Source: an uncultured Gemmatimonadota bacterium
GTDB lineage: Bacteria > Gemmatimonadota > Gemmatimonadetes > Gemmatimonadales > Gemmatimonadaceae
Direction of reading: 5' to 3'
NCBI GenBank assembly: GCA_946480295.1
Contig: CAMLIT010000011.1
Location: 1-62,716, forward strand
DNA length: 62,716 nt
Shown: positions 55,201-62,716 of the stretch, in pieces
How positions within the stretch are numbered: the first letter of the stretch is position 1
Layout: every line of letters starts with the position of its first letter
Program-made: the position numbers and the translations under genes
The notes under the pieces: generated by a model
Told to the model about the DNA's origin: nothing
The model's input: the letters and a program-made list of their open reading frames with translations, nothing else
The model's database searches: none

Positions 55201-58200
55201 TTAGAAGCCGGCATTGAATCCGATGGTGAACTGCCGCGTCTGCGGGTACGTGCCGAAGTCGATCCCCTGCGCGAGGACGCTCGTCGCGTACTCGCTCACT
55301 TCCGGGTCGAATCCGGTGTAGTGCGTGGCGGTGAAGAAGTTCTGGAGGCTGACGTAGAGCTGCACGTTGCTCATGTCGCGCAGCCGCGCACGCTGCAGCA
55401 GGTGCTCGGGGATCGTGTAGTCCAGCCGCAGGTTCTTGCCCCGCAGGTACGACCCGTCCTCCACGAAGAGCGTGGACGGCCGGTTGTCGAAGCTGTTGGT
55501 GACGTTCGGCACCGGGACGCCGTTCTTCCCGCCGTTCAGCACGTCGGTGAGCTGGTTGCCGCTGCCGGTGGCGTTCGTGAGGAGCGCGCGATTGATGTTG
55601 TAGATCTTGTTCCCCTTCGAGAACTGCAGGAACACCGAGAGGCCGAAGTTCCCGAGGGTGAAGCGGTTCGTGAAGCCGCCGGTGTAGTCCGGCTGCGCGT
55701 TGCCGATGATCCGCTGGTCGCTCGTGTTGACGGTGCTGTCGCCGTTGAGGTCCGCGTACACCGGCTGGCCGTCCTTCATCCCGGTGTAGACGTAGCCGTA
55801 GAAGGAGTTGATCGGCTGGCCGACCTTGAGCACCGTCGGGTTCTGCACCGCGCCGGCGCCGACGCCGGCGGGACCGACCTCGATCGTGTCCGCGCCGATG
55901 TTCAGCACGCGGTTGCGGTTCCACGCGACGTTGAACGACGACGTCCAGCCGAGGGTCCCCGTCAGGTTCACGGTGTTGATGCCCAGCTCGAAGCCGCGGT
56001 TCCGGACCGCGCCGACGTTCTGGAGCATGCTCGTGAAGCCGAGCGTCGACGGCACCGGCACGTCGAGCAGGAGGTCGGTGGTCTTCTTGTCGTACCAGTC
56101 GGCGGTCACGGCGAGGCGGCTCTGGAACACCGCCGCGTCGAGCCCGACGTCCGCCTGCGCGGTCGTCTCCCACTTCAGGTTCGGGTTCTCGAGCGTCGTC
56201 GGCGAGTACCCCGTCACCTTGCCGCCGTTGAACAGGTACGTCGAGCTGCCCAGCGTGGCGAGCGCGCGGTAGTTGCCGATGTCCTGGTTGCCCGTGCGAC
56301 CGTAGCTCAGGCGGAGCTTCAGGTCGTCGAACAGGTGCAGCCGGCGGACGAAGTCCTCGTTCGAGGCGCGCCACGCGAACGCGGCCGACGGGAAGTTGCC
56401 GTACTGGTTCCCCGCCCCGAACTTCGACGAGCCGTCGACACGCTCGGTGACGGTGAAGAGGTAGCGGTCGCGCACGTTGAAGTTCGCGCGCGCGAAGTAG
56501 GAGAGGAGCGAGGAGTGCGGCGCGCCGCTCCACACGCCGAGGTAGGTGTTGGCCGTGCTCAGGCCGTTCTGCGCCAGCGCGTCGGTGACGAAGCCCTGCG
56601 ACGTGCCGGAGATGTTGTCCGAGTTCTGCGCCTGGAGCGTGAGCCCGCCGAGCAGGTCGAGCGTGTTCCCGCCGCCGATCTTCGGCGTGTAGTGGAGCGT
56701 GTTCTCGTTCAGCCACGTCGTCGACGCGAGCGCGCCGCGGCTGCCGAAGCCGCCGTAGAGCATCCCGGGATACGTCGTCGCCGGCGAGTAGTAGTCCTGC
56801 ATCGAGCTCAGGTAGTCGGCGCCGAGCGAGGTGCGGAAGGTGAGGTCGCGCAGGATGTCGTACTCGCCGAACGCGTTGCCGACGAACCGGTTCTGCCGCT
56901 CCTGGTTGGTCATGAGGAGCGCGGCCGCGACCGGGTTCGCCAGGAAGCGCCCGTTCGCCGGGTTCAACCCGATGTAGTACTCACCGCCGGAGCCCTTCAC
57001 GGGCAGCGTCGGCGGCGCCGTGAGCGCGTTGAGGATGACCGACGACGCCTCCTGCCCCGCGCCGCCGTTCGGCATGATGTCCGACGTCTGCCGGCTCACG
57101 GTCAGGCGCGTCCCCACCCGCAAGCGCGGGCTGACGGTCTGGTCGAGGTTGAGCCGCATCGAGCCGCGATTCATGTCGGTGCCGACGACGACGCCGTCCT
57201 GCCGCAGGAGGTTGCCGGAGAGATAGAAGCGCGTGTTCTCCGTGCCGCCGGCGAACGACAGGTCGTAGTTCTGCATCGGCGCCGGGCGGAAGATGGCGTC
57301 CTGCCAGTCCGTTCCCTTGCCGAACGAGGCGATCTCCGCGGGCGTGTACAGCGCCGGCTGCCCGGCGTTCTGCCGCGCCTCGTTCGCCATCGTCGCGAAC
57401 TGCTGGGCGTCGAGGAGCGACAGCTTGTGGCGGACCGTCTGCGAGCCGTAGTAGGCGCCGAAGTTCACCGTCGTCTTCCCCGGCTGGCCGCGCTTGGTCG
57501 TGATGAGGATGACGCCGTTCGCCGCGCGCGCGCCGTAGATCGCCGTCGCCGAGGCGTCCTTCAAGACCTGGATGGACTCGATGTCGTCCGGATTCAGCGC
57601 GGCGAGCGGGTTCATGCCGCTCACGCCCTGCGTCTCGAGCGTCGACGTGTTGGTGTTGTTGGGGCTCGCCGTCACCGGCACGCCGTCGATGACGTAGAGC
57701 GGATCGTTCCCCGCCGTGATCGAGTTGCCCCCGCGGATGCGCACCGCGGCGGCGGCACCGGGCTGGCCGCTCGCCGCCGTGACCTGCACGCCCGGCGCGC
57801 GCCCGATCAGCGCCTGGTCGATCGAAGGCGTCGGCGTCGCCGTGACCTCGTCCGACGTCACCGTCGAGACGGCGCCCGTGAGCTCGCGGCGCGTCGTGGT
57901 GCCATAGCCGATCGCCACGACCTCGCTGAGCTGCACGGCGAGGACGCGGAGGGAGAAGTCCGCCGTCACCGACTGGTCCGCGACGACCACGACGCGCGTG
58001 CTGTCCTCGCCGAAGCCGAGGCGCCGCGCCCGGACCATCACGGGTCCCGGCGGCACGTTGCGGATCGTGTAGTGTCCGTCGGCGTCCGTGATCGCGCCGA
58101 AGCGGCCGCCGCTGGCGCTCACCGTGGCGTTGGCGAGCGGCGCGCCGTTGGCCGCCGAGCGCACGGTGCCGGTGATCGTGCCGAGCTGCGCGACCGGCGC

Positions 58201-58698
58201 CTGCCGCGTCGCCGCTTCCGCCGGGACGAGCGCCATGCGGCCATCGTCCGACATCCACAGCTCGACCGCCGTGCCGTCGAGCACCTGGCGCAGCGCCTCG
58301 AGGATCGGCTGCCCGTCCACGTCCACGGAGACGACGCGATCGAGGGGCACCACGGCGCGGCTGTAGCTGAGCGAGAGCCCCGTCTGGGCGACCAGCTCGC
58401 GCAGCGCCCGGGCCACGGTGACGCTCTGCAGGTGCAGCGTCAGCGGCCGGCGGAGCTGCGGCGGAACCTGCGACTGGGTGAGCTCGGTGGTGAAGCGCAC
58501 CACCGCGGCCGGGTGCGTCACCGAGAATTGCTGCGCGCTGGAAGTCGACGGCGCGAGCACGACGAGCGCGGCGGCGAGAGCGCCGGCGAGCCGGGACGCG
58601 AGCCGGCCGGCGCGGCGCCGCGTGGCGCCTCGCGCGTCCAGGCCGCGCTGCCTCGGCGCGGGCGCCGGAGCGCGGCACGACGGACGAGCTGACAGCAT
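55201..58698 (-). CDS. susC: SusC/RagA-family TonB-dependent transporter with STN domain
   Basis: A 1165-residue outer-membrane transporter. In order: signal peptide (to ~55), STN signalling domain (~70-150), carboxypeptidase-D-like beta-sandwich (~165-245, TITGTVRSAANGAPLANATV), TonB plug (~270-385, GRAPGVQVTAASGQPG and VRIRGGNSI), then a 22-strand barrel ending in aromatic FNAGF. The STN domain lets it signal to FecR. ATG at 58698 with GGAGGAG 5 nt upstream is a strong start; an open frame further upstream is spurious. It should import glucan oligosaccharides with SusD. Confidence 0.97.
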   Translation of the reverse strand: MLSARPSCRAPAPAPRQRGLDARGATRRRAGRLASRLAGALAAALVVLAPSTSSAQQFSVTHPAAVVRFTTELTQSQVPPQLRRPLTLHLQSVTVARALRELVAQTGLSLSYSRAVVPLDRVVSVDVDGQPILEALRQVLDGTAVELWMSDDGRMALVPAEAATRQAPVAQLGTITGTVRSAANGAPLANATVSASGGRFGAITDADGHYTIRNVPPGPVMVRARRLGFGEDSTRVVVVADQSVTADFSLRVLAVQLSEVVAIGYGTTTRRELTGAVSTVTSDEVTATPTPSIDQALIGRAPGVQVTAASGQPGAAAAVRIRGGNSITAGNDPLYVIDGVPVTASPNNTNTSTLETQGVSGMNPLAALNPDDIESIQVLKDASATAIYGARAANGVILITTKRGQPGKTTVNFGAYYGSQTVRHKLSLLDAQQFATMANEARQNAGQPALYTPAEIASFGKGTDWQDAIFRPAPMQNYDLSFAGGTENTRFYLSGNLLRQDGVVVGTDMNRGSMRLNLDQTVSPRLRVGTRLTVSRQTSDIMPNGGAGQEASSVILNALTAPPTLPVKGSGGEYYIGLNPANGRFLANPVAAALLMTNQERQNRFVGNAFGEYDILRDLTFRTSLGADYLSSMQDYYSPATTYPGMLYGGFGSRGALASTTWLNENTLHYTPKIGGGNTLDLLGGLTLQAQNSDNISGTSQGFVTDALAQNGLSTANTYLGVWSGAPHSSLLSYFARANFNVRDRYLFTVTERVDGSSKFGAGNQYGNFPSAAFAWRASNEDFVRRLHLFDDLKLRLSYGRTGNQDIGNYRALATLGSSTYLFNGGKVTGYSPTTLENPNLKWETTAQADVGLDAAVFQSRLAVTADWYDKKTTDLLLDVPVPSTLGFTSMLQNVGAVRNRGFELGINTVNLTGTLGWTSSFNVAWNRNRVLNIGADTIEVGPAGVGAGAVQNPTVLKVGQPINSFYGYVYTGMKDGQPVYADLNGDSTVNTSDQRIIGNAQPDYTGGFTNRFTLGNFGLSVFLQFSKGNKIYNINRALLTNATGSGNQLTDVLNGGKNGVPVPNVTNSFDNRPSTLFVEDGSYLRGKNLRLDYTIPEHLLQRARLRDMSNVQLYVSLQNFFTATHYTGFDPEVSEYATSVLAQGIDFGTYPQTRQFTIGFNAGF

Positions 58699-58806
58699 GA
58701 GTACTCCTCCAAGTTTCGTGATCTTCAAGAGCGGATCAGGTTCTTTCGTGCGTGATTCGGACAAAAGCGCAGCGCGGCGACCGTGGCCGCGTTGGCGGAG
58801 AACGGG

Positions 58807-59898
58807 CTACCGCGGCGCCCGCGAGGCCGCCCGGGGCCGCGGCGTGCGCCCGGGGATGGGGTGAAGGACGAAGCGCTCGCCATCGCGCTCCACGCGCATC
58901 CCCAGCGTGGCCGCCACGAGCGCGACGGCGTCGGAGGGGGTGAGATCGGAGAGCGTGCCGGTGAACGGCAGCTCGGCGAACGCCGTATCCGAGAGCCCGA
59001 CGTCGACGCCGTACCACCGGTGCACGTCCGCGAGCACGCGGCGCAGCGGCGCGTCGCTGAAGTCGAGCCGACCCGTCGTCCAGGCGAGGACCTCGTCGAC
59101 GTCGACGCCGTGCTCGACGCTCGCGCGGCCGTCCGCACCGAGGCGGCCGACGTCGCCCGCGGCGAGGCGACCGACACCGCTCAGCGCGACCACCCCCGCA
59201 CGCACCGCCACCTGCACCGCGCCGTCCTCGGGAAAGGCGCGCACGGCGAAGGCGGTCCCCAGGTCGCGTGCGCTGGCGTTGCCGGCGTACACGGTGAACG
59301 GCCGCCGCGCGTCGTGCGCGACCTCGAAGTACGCCTCGCCGTCGAGGTACACGTCCCGCCGCTCGCGGCCGAAGTCCGACGCGACGCGCAGCCGGCTCCC
59401 GGGCGCGATGCGCACGCGGGTGCCATCCATGAGGTGCACGTCCGCGCGCTGCCCGTCGGCGGTGGTGTAGATGCGCGGGCGTGGCGCCGGCCGATGCTGC
59501 GACCGCTCGTAGAACACGGTGGCGACGACGGCGGCGGCGACCAGCGCGCCGGTGCGCACGGCGCGCCCCCAACGACGCGACGCGGCGGGCGGGATCGCGA
59601 CACGGGTCGCCGGCGCACGCGCCGACCGACGAACCTCCCCGTCCGGCCCCGCGTCGACCTGCTCCTCCTCCGCGATCCGGCGCTTCAGCGCGGCGAAGGA
59701 CGCCGCCGCATCCGGCGGCTGCGGACGGCTCGCCTCCGCATCGAGACCGCGCACGTACGAGTGGAGGGTACGCGCCAGCTCCGGGTGCTCGTCCAGGTAC
59801 CGGCGCACCACCGCGCGCTCGCCCGGCGACGATTCGCCGGCAAGATAGCGGTCGAGCTGCTCGGGCGTCGGTGCGCCCGGCGGCAGCCGGTCAGGCAT
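58807..59898 (-). CDS. fecR: FecR-family anti-sigma factor
   Basis: A 363-residue inner-membrane protein: N-terminal cytoplasmic DUF4880-like helices (DRYLAGESSPGERAVVRRYL), one membrane helix (~110-128, GALVAAAVVATVFY), the FecR beta-domain (~145-260, HLMDGTRVRIAPGSRLRV, VYLDGEAYFEVAHDARRPFTVYAG, GTAFAVRAF) and a C-terminal STN-like/DUF4974 domain (FSDAPLRRVLADVHRWYG). It should hold or help the ECF sigma at 60537 and receive the SusC STN signal. ATG at 59898; the gap to susC is 108 nt. Confidence 0.94.
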   Translation of the reverse strand: MPDRLPPGAPTPEQLDRYLAGESSPGERAVVRRYLDEHPELARTLHSYVRGLDAEASRPQPPDAAASFAALKRRIAEEEQVDAGPDGEVRRSARAPATRVAIPPAASRRWGRAVRTGALVAAAVVATVFYERSQHRPAPRPRIYTTADGQRADVHLMDGTRVRIAPGSRLRVASDFGRERRDVYLDGEAYFEVAHDARRPFTVYAGNASARDLGTAFAVRAFPEDGAVQVAVRAGVVALSGVGRLAAGDVGRLGADGRASVEHGVDVDEVLAWTTGRLDFSDAPLRRVLADVHRWYGVDVGLSDTAFAELPFTGTLSDLTPSDAVALVAATLGMRVERDGERFVLHPIPGRTPRPRAASRAPR

Positions 59899-59955
59899 CG
59901 CGAGGACGGGGATGGCTCACGATGCTGAGTACCGCGAGCGGGGGAATCGTTACAC

Positions 59956-59972
59956 GCGGGACGCGGGACGCG
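59956..59972 (+). repeat. GCGGGAC heptamer array upstream of fecR
   Basis: Two GCGGGAC units plus GCG, in the gap before the fecR start. Confidence 0.6.
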
Positions 59973-60521
59973 CGGCGCGTGGGGTCCTCGGCTGGTCGGC
60001 CCTCCTCGCGCCTCCGCGGGCCCGTCTACCGAGCTGGCTTCCAACGCGCCGACACGGATTCCACGGAAACGGCGGATCGGCACGGATGGGCTGAGGCGGG
60101 CGGGAACCGGGTCCCGGGCCCACCGGCGAGACGGGCTGTCACGCCACCCGGAGCGATTCGCCCGGATTCGGCAGTTCATCCGTGGTCATTCGCGTCTCCC
60201 ATCGTGTGATGCCGGCCCGGCGGAGGAGCTCGACGCAGGGCGCGTCAAAGCTCGTTTCGCCGCCGGTGGCCCCTCTATCCGGCCGGCTTCAAGAGCGCTG
60301 ACGCGAATTGAGCGGACATCGTGCGAATCGGCGCGAGTGGGCGGTGGGGTGAGGGCGCCGGTCCCCGGGCCGGCCGTGGCGAGGGGAGCCGTCCCGCCAC
60401 CCGGAGCGATTCGCCCGGATCCGGCAGTTCATCCGTGGTCATTCGCGTCTCCCATCGTGTGATGCCGGCCCGGCCACGGAGCCCGACGCACGACGCGACG
60501 AAGCCAGTCCGGACGCGGCGC

Positions 60522-60535
60522 GCGTCCCGCGTCCC
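60522..60535 (-). repeat. GGGACGC array after the ECF sigma stop
   Basis: On the minus strand TAG, C, then two GGGACGC units. It has the same stop-plus-C-plus-GGGA arrangement as the MBL gene at 19830-19840. Confidence 0.7.
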
Positions 60536-60536
60536 G

Positions 60537-61208
60537 CTACCCGCGCACCATCCCCATCAACCCGCTCAGCTCCTGCCGGGCCCGCGTCAGGAGCACGCGC
60601 ACCGCCTCCGGCGACGTGCCGAGCACCTGGGCGATGTCGGCGGCGGAGAGGTCGTGCTTCCAGCGGAGCGTCATCGCGATGCGGCGGCGCTCCGGCAGCG
60701 CATCCAACGCGCGGGCGACGGCGTCGTCCAGCTCCTGTGCCTCGACCGCCTGCTGCGCGTCGGGCGCGGGCGCACCCATCGCGATCTGCCGACCCTCGAC
60801 TTCCGACCCGGCTTCAGCGCCGTTGGCGGCGATCCGGTCGCGGAAGCGGGCGACGACGCGCTCGTGGCGGAGATGGTTGCGCGCGTGGTGGCGCACCGCG
60901 GCGTACATCCACGCACGAATGGATGCGCGAACCTCCAACCGCATCCGGTTGCGCCACAGTCCCAGGAAGACCTCCTGCACCAGCTCCTCGGCGATCGCGC
61001 TCGACCGTACGTCGCCATAGGCGAACTTCCACAGGCGGTCGTGATAGGCGAGGTAGAGCTGCTCGAAGGCAGCCTCATCCCCGGCGCGGACGCGAGCGAC
61101 CACCTCGGCGTCGGAGGGCGCGAGGAAAGGCTCCGGTTCTGTCGCGATCAGCTCTGGCAGGGGCAGGAATACCTCCGTGGGCCGCGATGCGGAGCGGGGA
61201 ACAAACAT
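60537..61208 (-). CDS. ECF RNA polymerase sigma factor
   Basis: A 223-residue sigma70 family, ECF-type factor: region 2 (AFEQLYLAYHDRLWKFAY, AEELVQEVFLGLWRNR; ~47-100), a linker, and region 4 (LPERRRIAMTLRWKHDLSAADIAQVLG, VRVLLTRARQEL; ~165-215). A 30-residue Pro-rich N-terminal extension is unusual. It is the first gene of the PUL, 638 nt from its presumed anti-sigma FecR, and probably activates susC. ATG at 61208. Confidence 0.95.
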   Translation of the reverse strand: MFVPRSASRPTEVFLPLPELIATEPEPFLAPSDAEVVARVRAGDEAAFEQLYLAYHDRLWKFAYGDVRSSAIAEELVQEVFLGLWRNRMRLEVRASIRAWMYAAVRHHARNHLRHERVVARFRDRIAANGAEAGSEVEGRQIAMGAPAPDAQQAVEAQELDDAVARALDALPERRRIAMTLRWKHDLSAADIAQVLGTSPEAVRVLLTRARQELSGLMGMVRG

Positions 61209-61445
61209 GCGTCGCGCCCATTTCGAACACTAACGAAGGGGCGGGCGTATGCCACCAGGGAGACACTGACAGAGGCGATTCCCGGCCGCGCAATTCGTTG
61301 CGCTCCCTCGCGATCCGACGCGATCGGGGCGAGAGGGCGGGTCGGCGCCAGCGTCGGACGGAGGTGGCGGAATCGCGTGCCGAACGCTACTCTCCCGACC
61401 GGAGCCAGGCACGACCGCGACGACCGACGGGAACGGGGAGACCGG

Positions 61446-61817
61446 GTGGAGAGAGTGTCAGATCGAACGATACACGACCGCGAAGTGCGTACCGACTGGG
61501 CGCAGTATCCGCGCTATGCCGCGGATCGGAGCCCGTCGGCGGCCGGCGAGCCAGCCCTGCGCTGCGCGGAGTGCAATCAGACGGCGTACGAGCTCTTCCA
61601 CGGCCGCTGCGCCCCGTGCGCGATCCAGGCGGAGATCCCGCTCCGGCAGAAGGATCGCGAGGCGTACGCGTCGCGCGTGCGGGAGGGGATGTCGCCCACG
61701 ACGATCCGACATGTGCGACCGGTCACGCCGCCGCGGCCCCTGCCCTGGTGGCACTGGCGCCGCTGGTGGCCGTGGGCGAAGCGGCGGCGGGAGACGGACC
61801 GCCTCGACGGGCTCTGA
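61446..61817 (+). CDS. small protein with zinc ribbon and basic Trp-rich tail
   Basis: A 123-residue hypothetical protein. A four-Cys zinc ribbon lies at ~40-57 (RCAECNQTAYELFHGRCAPCA). The C-terminus is Trp/Arg-rich (WWHWRRWWPWAKRRR) and may bind nucleic acid or membrane. GTG at 61446 with GGGGAG ~6 nt upstream is the best start; the open frame extends further upstream without likeness to a protein. Divergent from the ECF sigma gene. Function unknown. Confidence 0.55.
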   Translation: MERVSDRTIHDREVRTDWAQYPRYAADRSPSAAGEPALRCAECNQTAYELFHGRCAPCAIQAEIPLRQKDREAYASRVREGMSPTTIRHVRPVTPPRPLPWWHWRRWWPWAKRRRETDRLDGL

Positions 61818-61872
61818 CGCGAGACAGGGAGCGGTCAGCGACCGATCCTCGCAACGCCCACATGGCGGCGGC

Positions 61873-61995
61873 ATGCCCATGCACTCGCACCGCTTCCCGC
61901 ACGTGATCTACGTCATCGATGGCGGCATCATCGAGACGACCGGCCCGGACGGAGACACGGACACGCACGAGCTCATGACGGGCGAGACGTTGTGA
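61873..61995 (+). pseudogene. cupin-domain fragment (truncated)
   Basis: Forty codons matching the first metal motif of a small cupin: MPMHSHRFPHVIYVI, then GGIIETTGPDGDTDTHELMTGET. The HxH and the Gly turn are present, but a stop (TGA, 61993) comes where the cupin barrel should continue, and the second His motif is missing. Likely a decayed or truncated gene; a functional 40-residue peptide is improbable. Confidence 0.6.
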
Positions 61996-62215
61996 GCTGG
62001 GCCCCGGAGTCACAGCGCGCGCAACGTAGGTTCGACGCCCGTGCGCACGCTCGAGGTGGAGGTCAAGAGCCCCGAACGCACGAAGAGCACGGCTACGCTC
62101 GACTTCCCGTGACGTGTCGAAGCCGGCGCGACCGCCGGCGCTCGAGCGAGACTCGATCGCTCCGCTGCGCATGCCGCTTGCACACCAGTACGGCGCGCAC
62201 AACCGGAGGAGATCG
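61996..62215. other. intergenic stretch
   Basis: Between the cupin fragment and the last lipoprotein gene. Open frames here show no recognisable protein and no clear promoter; it may hold remains of the truncated cupin gene. Confidence 0.4.
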
Positions 62216-62596
62216 ATGCGCCGCATGCTCGCGTCCACCATCGCCATGACCGCCCTGCTCGCGCTCGGTGCGTGCACGGGCGGCAGCACCGGCGACGCCA
62301 ACGGCGGCAACGGGGTCGGCGGTGAAGCCGCCTATCCCGGCCAGTCGGGCGGCGCCCCAGCCGCGGCCACGATCCCGGCGACGCCGAACGCGCCGCCTTC
62401 GGCGTCGGCCGCGCCCGGCGCAGCGAACGCCCAGACCGTGGGCAGCGCGGGTGGCGAGGTGACCGGCGGCGCCGGTCGAACGGCCGCGGTCCAGGGAGCC
62501 GCGGCGCAGGACAGCGCCACGCACGCGACGACGCCGAAGCCGCAGGCACACAGCCGGACCAGCGCGCAGCGGACGACGTCGACCCGCCACCGCTGA
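62216..62596 (+). CDS. small Ala/Gly-rich lipoprotein
   Basis: A 126-residue predicted lipoprotein: signal MRRMLASTIAMTALLALGAC with Cys20, then a low-complexity Gly/Ala/Pro/Thr/Ser mature part (GGNGVGGEAAYPGQSGG, TPNAPPSASAAPGAA) and a basic end. Strong GGAGGAG 4 nt before ATG. No domain; perhaps a disordered surface or periplasmic protein. The 120 nt after it to the window end shows nothing recognisable. Confidence 0.6.
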   Translation: MRRMLASTIAMTALLALGACTGGSTGDANGGNGVGGEAAYPGQSGGAPAAATIPATPNAPPSASAAPGAANAQTVGSAGGEVTGGAGRTAAVQGAAAQDSATHATTPKPQAHSRTSAQRTTSTRHR

Positions 62597-62716
62597 TCGT
62601 CCGAGGCGCGAGCGCGGGCGCAGGGATCCGGCCGGAGCTCGGTGATGCTCCGAGGCGCCTCCGTCAGTTGCTGATCGTCACGGCGATGCCCGCCGACGTG
62701 GTCGTGTGGCCCGCCG

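Larger units (their letters stand above)
59899..60536. repeat. non-coding gap with a two-copy ~252-nt tandem repeat
   Basis: The longest gap without a gene. A ~100-nt block (60138-60237) recurs almost unchanged at 60391-60489 (first differences: A/C, T/C, then a diverged end), spaced ~252 nt. The sequences upstream of each block are also alignable but more diverged, so it is a tandem duplication of a ~250-nt unit. Heptamer arrays flank it (59956-59972 and 60522-60535). No credible ORF is seen. Confidence 0.8.

Noticed and set aside
55045..58692. 1215-codon open frame on the plus strand opposite susC
   Set aside because: It is the GC-rich antisense shadow of susC: Arg/Val/Asp/Glu-biased composition, no domain, no Shine-Dalgarno, while the opposite strand encodes a clear SusC.
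60321..61445. Long N-terminal extension of the 61446-61817 zinc-ribbon protein
   Set aside because: The open frame runs through the ECF sigma gene antisense and the repeat region; only the last ~123 codons look like a protein and have a Shine-Dalgarno.

Overview
Organism. The DNA is very GC-rich, with long uninterrupted gene runs, GTG/TTG starts and 1-8 nt start/stop overlaps (TGATG, ATGA, GTGA, TTGA) at many junctions. It comes from a double-membrane bacterium: there is a SusC/SusD pair with TonB-dependent architecture, an STN domain, several lipoproteins and a Bat (aerotolerance) cluster. It also encodes BshA (bacillithiol), GatCAB and a CIRCE-controlled groESL. This combination best fits Gemmatimonadota (Gemmatimonas/Gemmatirosa type). 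The phylum call is inference from gene content and could not be checked by search. No rRNA, tRNA, IS element, phage gene or CRISPR array was recognised.

Layout. 1-2946 (minus): rimP-nusA-ylxQ-infB translation/transcription operon with a strong promoter and a terminator-like hairpin in its leader. 2991-5115: pgeF and murA. 5288-7231 (plus): two small membrane proteins and a zinc phospholipase C-like protein. 7201-15838 (minus): lipoprotein-serS-histidine kinase-uvrD-gatC-gatA-gatB, head to head with 15853-19832 (plus): roadblock protein-receiver protein-manC-nucleotidyltransferase-MBL hydrolase. The two runs share a divergent promoter built around a perfect palindrome. 19934-22181 (minus): groES-groEL. 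22327-40475 (minus): one long run, M50 protease-scpA-scpB-rluB-moxR-DUF58-bat genes-mutL-miaA-bshA-ubiA-uppP-birA-coaX. 40542-40970: rpsT. 41075-46914 (minus): small membrane protein, hydrolase and pyrR-pyrB-pyrC-aldolase-zinc ribbon protein. 47015-49782: GNAT, tiny membrane protein, double-cupredoxin lipoprotein, receiver protein, small hypothetical.

49803-61208 (minus) is a complete polysaccharide-utilisation locus: ECF sigma factor, FecR anti-sigma, STN-SusC, SusD, GH3 and GH30. The enzyme pair suggests a beta-glucan, perhaps fungal beta-1,6-glucan. Substrate binding at SusCD would signal through the STN domain to FecR and the sigma factor. The last 1.5 kb holds a zinc-ribbon protein, a broken cupin and a small lipoprotein.

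Most unusual signals: (i) heptameric tandem repeats of several sequence types, mostly right after stop codons, some inside coding linkers; (ii) a terminator in the nusA operon leader that suggests NusA-dependent attenuation; (iii) MurA with Asp in place of the fosfomycin-target Cys; (iv) BatB-BatC and BatD-BatE fusions; (v) a diverged ~250-nt tandem repeat in the only long non-coding gap, between the ECF sigma and FecR genes.
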